Assembly (NCBI GenBank): GCA_964372165.1
Contig: CAYJPT010000113.1
Coordinates: 1-7,527, forward strand
Origin: CAYJAD01 sp964372165
GTDB taxonomy: Bacteria; Desulfobacterota; Desulfovibrionia; Desulfovibrionales; Desulfovibrionaceae
DNA length: 7,527 nt
Direction of reading: 5' to 3'
The notes beneath the pieces are model-generated. The model was given only the letters and a program-made list of their open reading frames with translations, made no database searches and was not told where the DNA came from. Shown here piece by piece: positions 5,543 to 7,527 of this stretch (within the stretch, counting starts at the first letter, position 1; the number at the start of each line of letters is the position of its first letter). Made by a program: the position numbers and the translations under genes.

Positions 5543-7477
5543 ATGTCCAAATCAGATAATAATAATGAAACTCAACAAAATAAAGAAGACATTACCAATT
5601 CTGACAGTGCACAAAAAAATACTGATACTCCAAATAATGAGCAATCAGATAATAATACCAATCAAGGTCCTAAAAAACAGCGTGGTATAGGCTTTTTGGG
5701 TAGACGTGGTACAGCTCCTATTCGCACCAATAATACAGAAAATGATGATTCAAAAAAACAAGAAAATGCTCAAGATACTGAAAAAAATGATGATAACAAC
5801 AAAACTGAAAATATTGCTAACACTGCGCCCACCCCACAGGGTCATGCGCATAAGATATTTTTATCTTTAAGTAAGTTTAGTTTTGCTTCAATTAGTTTTT
5901 TAATTGTGCTTTTATTATTACAAACCTTTTCATCCATCTGGCTACCTTCAGTCTTCTTCCCACAAGAATTTAACTTAATTGAAGTTTATTCTGACATGAA
6001 GGGTATGGGACATTGGCTTGTACCGCCAAGTACAGAGCATATTCAAGCTGCTTTTCCGGCATATTTTTGGTTTATGGCCTTAATTGACACTATACCCATA
6101 AGTGATGCAATTTTTCTCCCATTAGTTACGTTTTTTTCTTCACTTTTGTTTTTGTGTTCCGTTTATACTTTGGGTATATGCACAGGCCTTGGCAGGCAAG
6201 TAAGCTTTGCTGCTGGTTTATTGGTGCTTATAAGCCCTGGTTTTATAAGCCTTAGTCATGTACTTAGCGTTGATTTTTTCACTGCATCACTCTTTACTTT
6301 TGCGCTTGCCTTGCTTTGTAAGGCTTGGATGAGTGATTTTGCCCCCATGTCATTTATTTTTGGTTTTTTATTTTTAGCATTGGCAACGCTTGGTAGTGGT
6401 TTTCTACCCCTTTGGGTTATATTAATAAGTAATTTCTTGTTTATTTTTTGGCGTGGTACATTTGGTCGCGCACATAAGCTTGATGCAGTTATGGGCTTTG
6501 GTGTCTTAGTATTTAGCTTTGCAATTTGGCTTGTGATTATCATCATTGGTGGAGGGCCTCAAGCTAATACATTAGAGCTACTTATGAATCAAATGATAAG
6601 TCCATTTTTCCCACCATTTTGGCCACTTAAGCCCACTTGGTACTATGGCATAACCATACTGGCTCTTGGGATAATACCGTGGATTTGTCTACCAATTTTC
6701 GCATCGTGGCTTAATATTCTAAAAAATTCTATGACTAGCCTTAAGGGTGCGCGTAAGGAAAATTCTGGCGTAGCTTGGCTTTATATTGTTCTAACTGTGG
6801 GCTGTGCTTTACTAATACTAAGTGGCAAATTATCTAGCTCCATAATACTGTGGCCCGTAATAATTGTACTACTTGCTAAGGTGTTGTGTAATCTTTCGGC
6901 ACTTGGCAGCAAATCTTTCTTCATGTTACTTGCAGTATTTGCATTTATTGCTGGCATTGTTTGCGTGGGGTTTGCTATTTCTGCTACTGCCTCCATGCTT
7001 TTACAATATATGCCGGAACAAGCAAGCTTAATACTAAACGATGCTCAAGGTTTAGAAATAGTTGGTTTAATCCTATTACTTATTAGTATTATTTTATTAA
7101 AGTTTAGTAAAAGCAGTCACCCTTGTGGAACTATCTTAGTATTAACGATGTGTGTTTTACTGTTAGTACAACCTTTTACAATGTTATTTGCTCCATCTAT
7201 TGTTAATGAGGAGATAAAGTATCACCATCTTGGCACAGGCTTTGGAATTTTGCCTTATGGCTTAGGTGCACCTATGCCTGCTGTTGTAATTGTGAATGAA
7301 ACTGAAGCGACTATTCCAACTAATACAGAGCAAAATATACCCAATGACCCACAGCCAGAGATTACAGAAACAGCACCAAGGCAAAGTGATATACCGCAAG
7401 ACCAGCATCTACCTTTATTACCACAAGATACAACAGATTTGAATAATGCACCAGCTTCGCAACCCAATGTGCAATAA
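5543..7477 (+). CDS. Divergent ArnT/PMT-like (GT-C fold) polytopic membrane protein, catalytic residues not conserved
   Basis: The 644 residues divide into three parts. Residues 1-103 are hydrophilic and disordered-looking, rich in Asn, Asp, Gln, Thr and Lys. About 115-550 hold roughly 13 hydrophobic segments. About 585-644 form a Pro, Gln, Thr and Asn-rich tail. The core aligns by eye with ArnT-type glycosyltransferases: FFPQEFNLIEVYSDMKGMGHWLVP (138-161) against the PDE...AREM...GDWIVP loop, the long helical hairpin at 187-262, PWICLPIFASW (379-389), and SGKLSSS (427-433) against the SKLP segment. The residues expected to matter are changed. Asp of PDE is Gln141, the YFEKP motif reads QAAFP (168-172), and the Lys of TKG is Ser285 in GSG. 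It may be an inactive or repurposed relative. It is the last gene of the cvpA-mazG unit, and its lipid or sugar substrate, if any, is unknown. Confidence 0.7.
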   Translation: MSKSDNNNETQQNKEDITNSDSAQKNTDTPNNEQSDNNTNQGPKKQRGIGFLGRRGTAPIRTNNTENDDSKKQENAQDTEKNDDNNKTENIANTAPTPQGHAHKIFLSLSKFSFASISFLIVLLLLQTFSSIWLPSVFFPQEFNLIEVYSDMKGMGHWLVPPSTEHIQAAFPAYFWFMALIDTIPISDAIFLPLVTFFSSLLFLCSVYTLGICTGLGRQVSFAAGLLVLISPGFISLSHVLSVDFFTASLFTFALALLCKAWMSDFAPMSFIFGFLFLALATLGSGFLPLWVILISNFLFIFWRGTFGRAHKLDAVMGFGVLVFSFAIWLVIIIIGGGPQANTLELLMNQMISPFFPPFWPLKPTWYYGITILALGIIPWICLPIFASWLNILKNSMTSLKGARKENSGVAWLYIVLTVGCALLILSGKLSSSIILWPVIIVLLAKVLCNLSALGSKSFFMLLAVFAFIAGIVCVGFAISATASMLLQYMPEQASLILNDAQGLEIVGLILLLISIILLKFSKSSHPCGTILVLTMCVLLLVQPFTMLFAPSIVNEEIKYHHLGTGFGILPYGLGAPMPAVVIVNETEATIPTNTEQNIPNDPQPEITETAPRQSDIPQDQHLPLLPQDTTDLNNAPASQPNVQ

Positions 7478-7495
7478 GAGTATTTCAGTTATTAA

Positions 7496-7517
7496 GGAAA
7501 CGCTGATTAAATCAACA
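7496..7517. repeat. Diverged partial copy of the intergenic hairpin motif
   Basis: GGAAACGCTGAT followed by TAA and ATCAAC matches 3861-3882 at 16 of 22 positions and keeps a hairpin (GCTGAT with ATCAAC, one mismatch, TAA loop). It begins 18 bp after the last gene, and the window ends 10 bp beyond it, so whether it belongs to a full repeat cannot be seen. Confidence 0.4.
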
Positions 7518-7527
7518 AGTCAAAAAA

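Noticed and set aside
6256..6546. Minus-strand open frame inside the ArnT-like gene
   Set aside because: It is a shadow of hydrophobic codons in the real frame; there is no Shine-Dalgarno and its composition is uninformative.
6781..6996. Minus-strand open frame inside the ArnT-like gene
   Set aside because: It is an antisense shadow with no supporting signal.
7255..7467. Minus-strand open frame at the 3' end of the ArnT-like gene
   Set aside because: It is an antisense shadow of the Pro/Gln/Thr-rich tail. The apparent Cys/Gly richness comes from that codon bias.

Overview
The window is AT-rich chromosomal DNA from a Gram-negative-type bacterium. The gene set (GlpX-type fructose bisphosphatase, FolE2, NikR, CvpA, MazG and an ArnT-like membrane protein) and the style of the proteins suggest a low-GC member of the Desulfovibrionaceae or a related Desulfobacterota lineage. 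That assignment is inference from protein resemblance; no rRNA or other definitive marker is present. I see no tRNA, rRNA, CRISPR array, transposase or prophage gene.

Layout. Positions 1-3687 carry five genes, all on the minus strand and in two groups. The upstream group (read from 3687 leftwards) is a class I SAM-dependent methyltransferase, then nikR, then folE2. The methyltransferase and nikR are 9 bp apart, and nikR and folE2 share one base in a TAATG stop-start junction. After 226 bp holding a stem-loop and further on an operator-like 20-bp palindrome comes glpX, followed 10 bp later by a small gene for a predicted secreted protein of unknown function. Positions 4219-7477 carry three plus-strand genes that look like one operon: cvpA and mazG (again TAATG-overlapped) and, 26 bp on, a 644-residue polytopic protein that resembles ArnT/PMT GT-C glycosyltransferases but lacks their expected catalytic residues.

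The two divergent operons are separated by a gene-free stretch (about 530 bp, 3688-4218) that is densely structured. Its left half (3717-3910) is a GC-richer block of short hairpins with three-base loops, bracketed by two exact copies of a 20-bp AT sequence. It looks like a non-coding repeat element or a structured RNA. A diverged copy of one of its hairpins occurs at the right edge of the window, beyond the last gene, which favours a dispersed repeat. Its right half holds a plausible promoter and three consecutive stem-loops that would form the leader of the cvpA operon.

Functionally the genes are mostly housekeeping: gluconeogenesis (GlpX), the first step of folate/pterin synthesis (FolE2), nickel-responsive regulation (NikR) and nucleotide-pool cleaning (MazG). 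The most interesting items are the structured intergenic block and its partial second copy, the catalytically degenerate ArnT-like protein with long disordered tails, and the translational coupling of NikR to the metal-dependent FolE2. I found no evidence for a complete novel multi-gene system.
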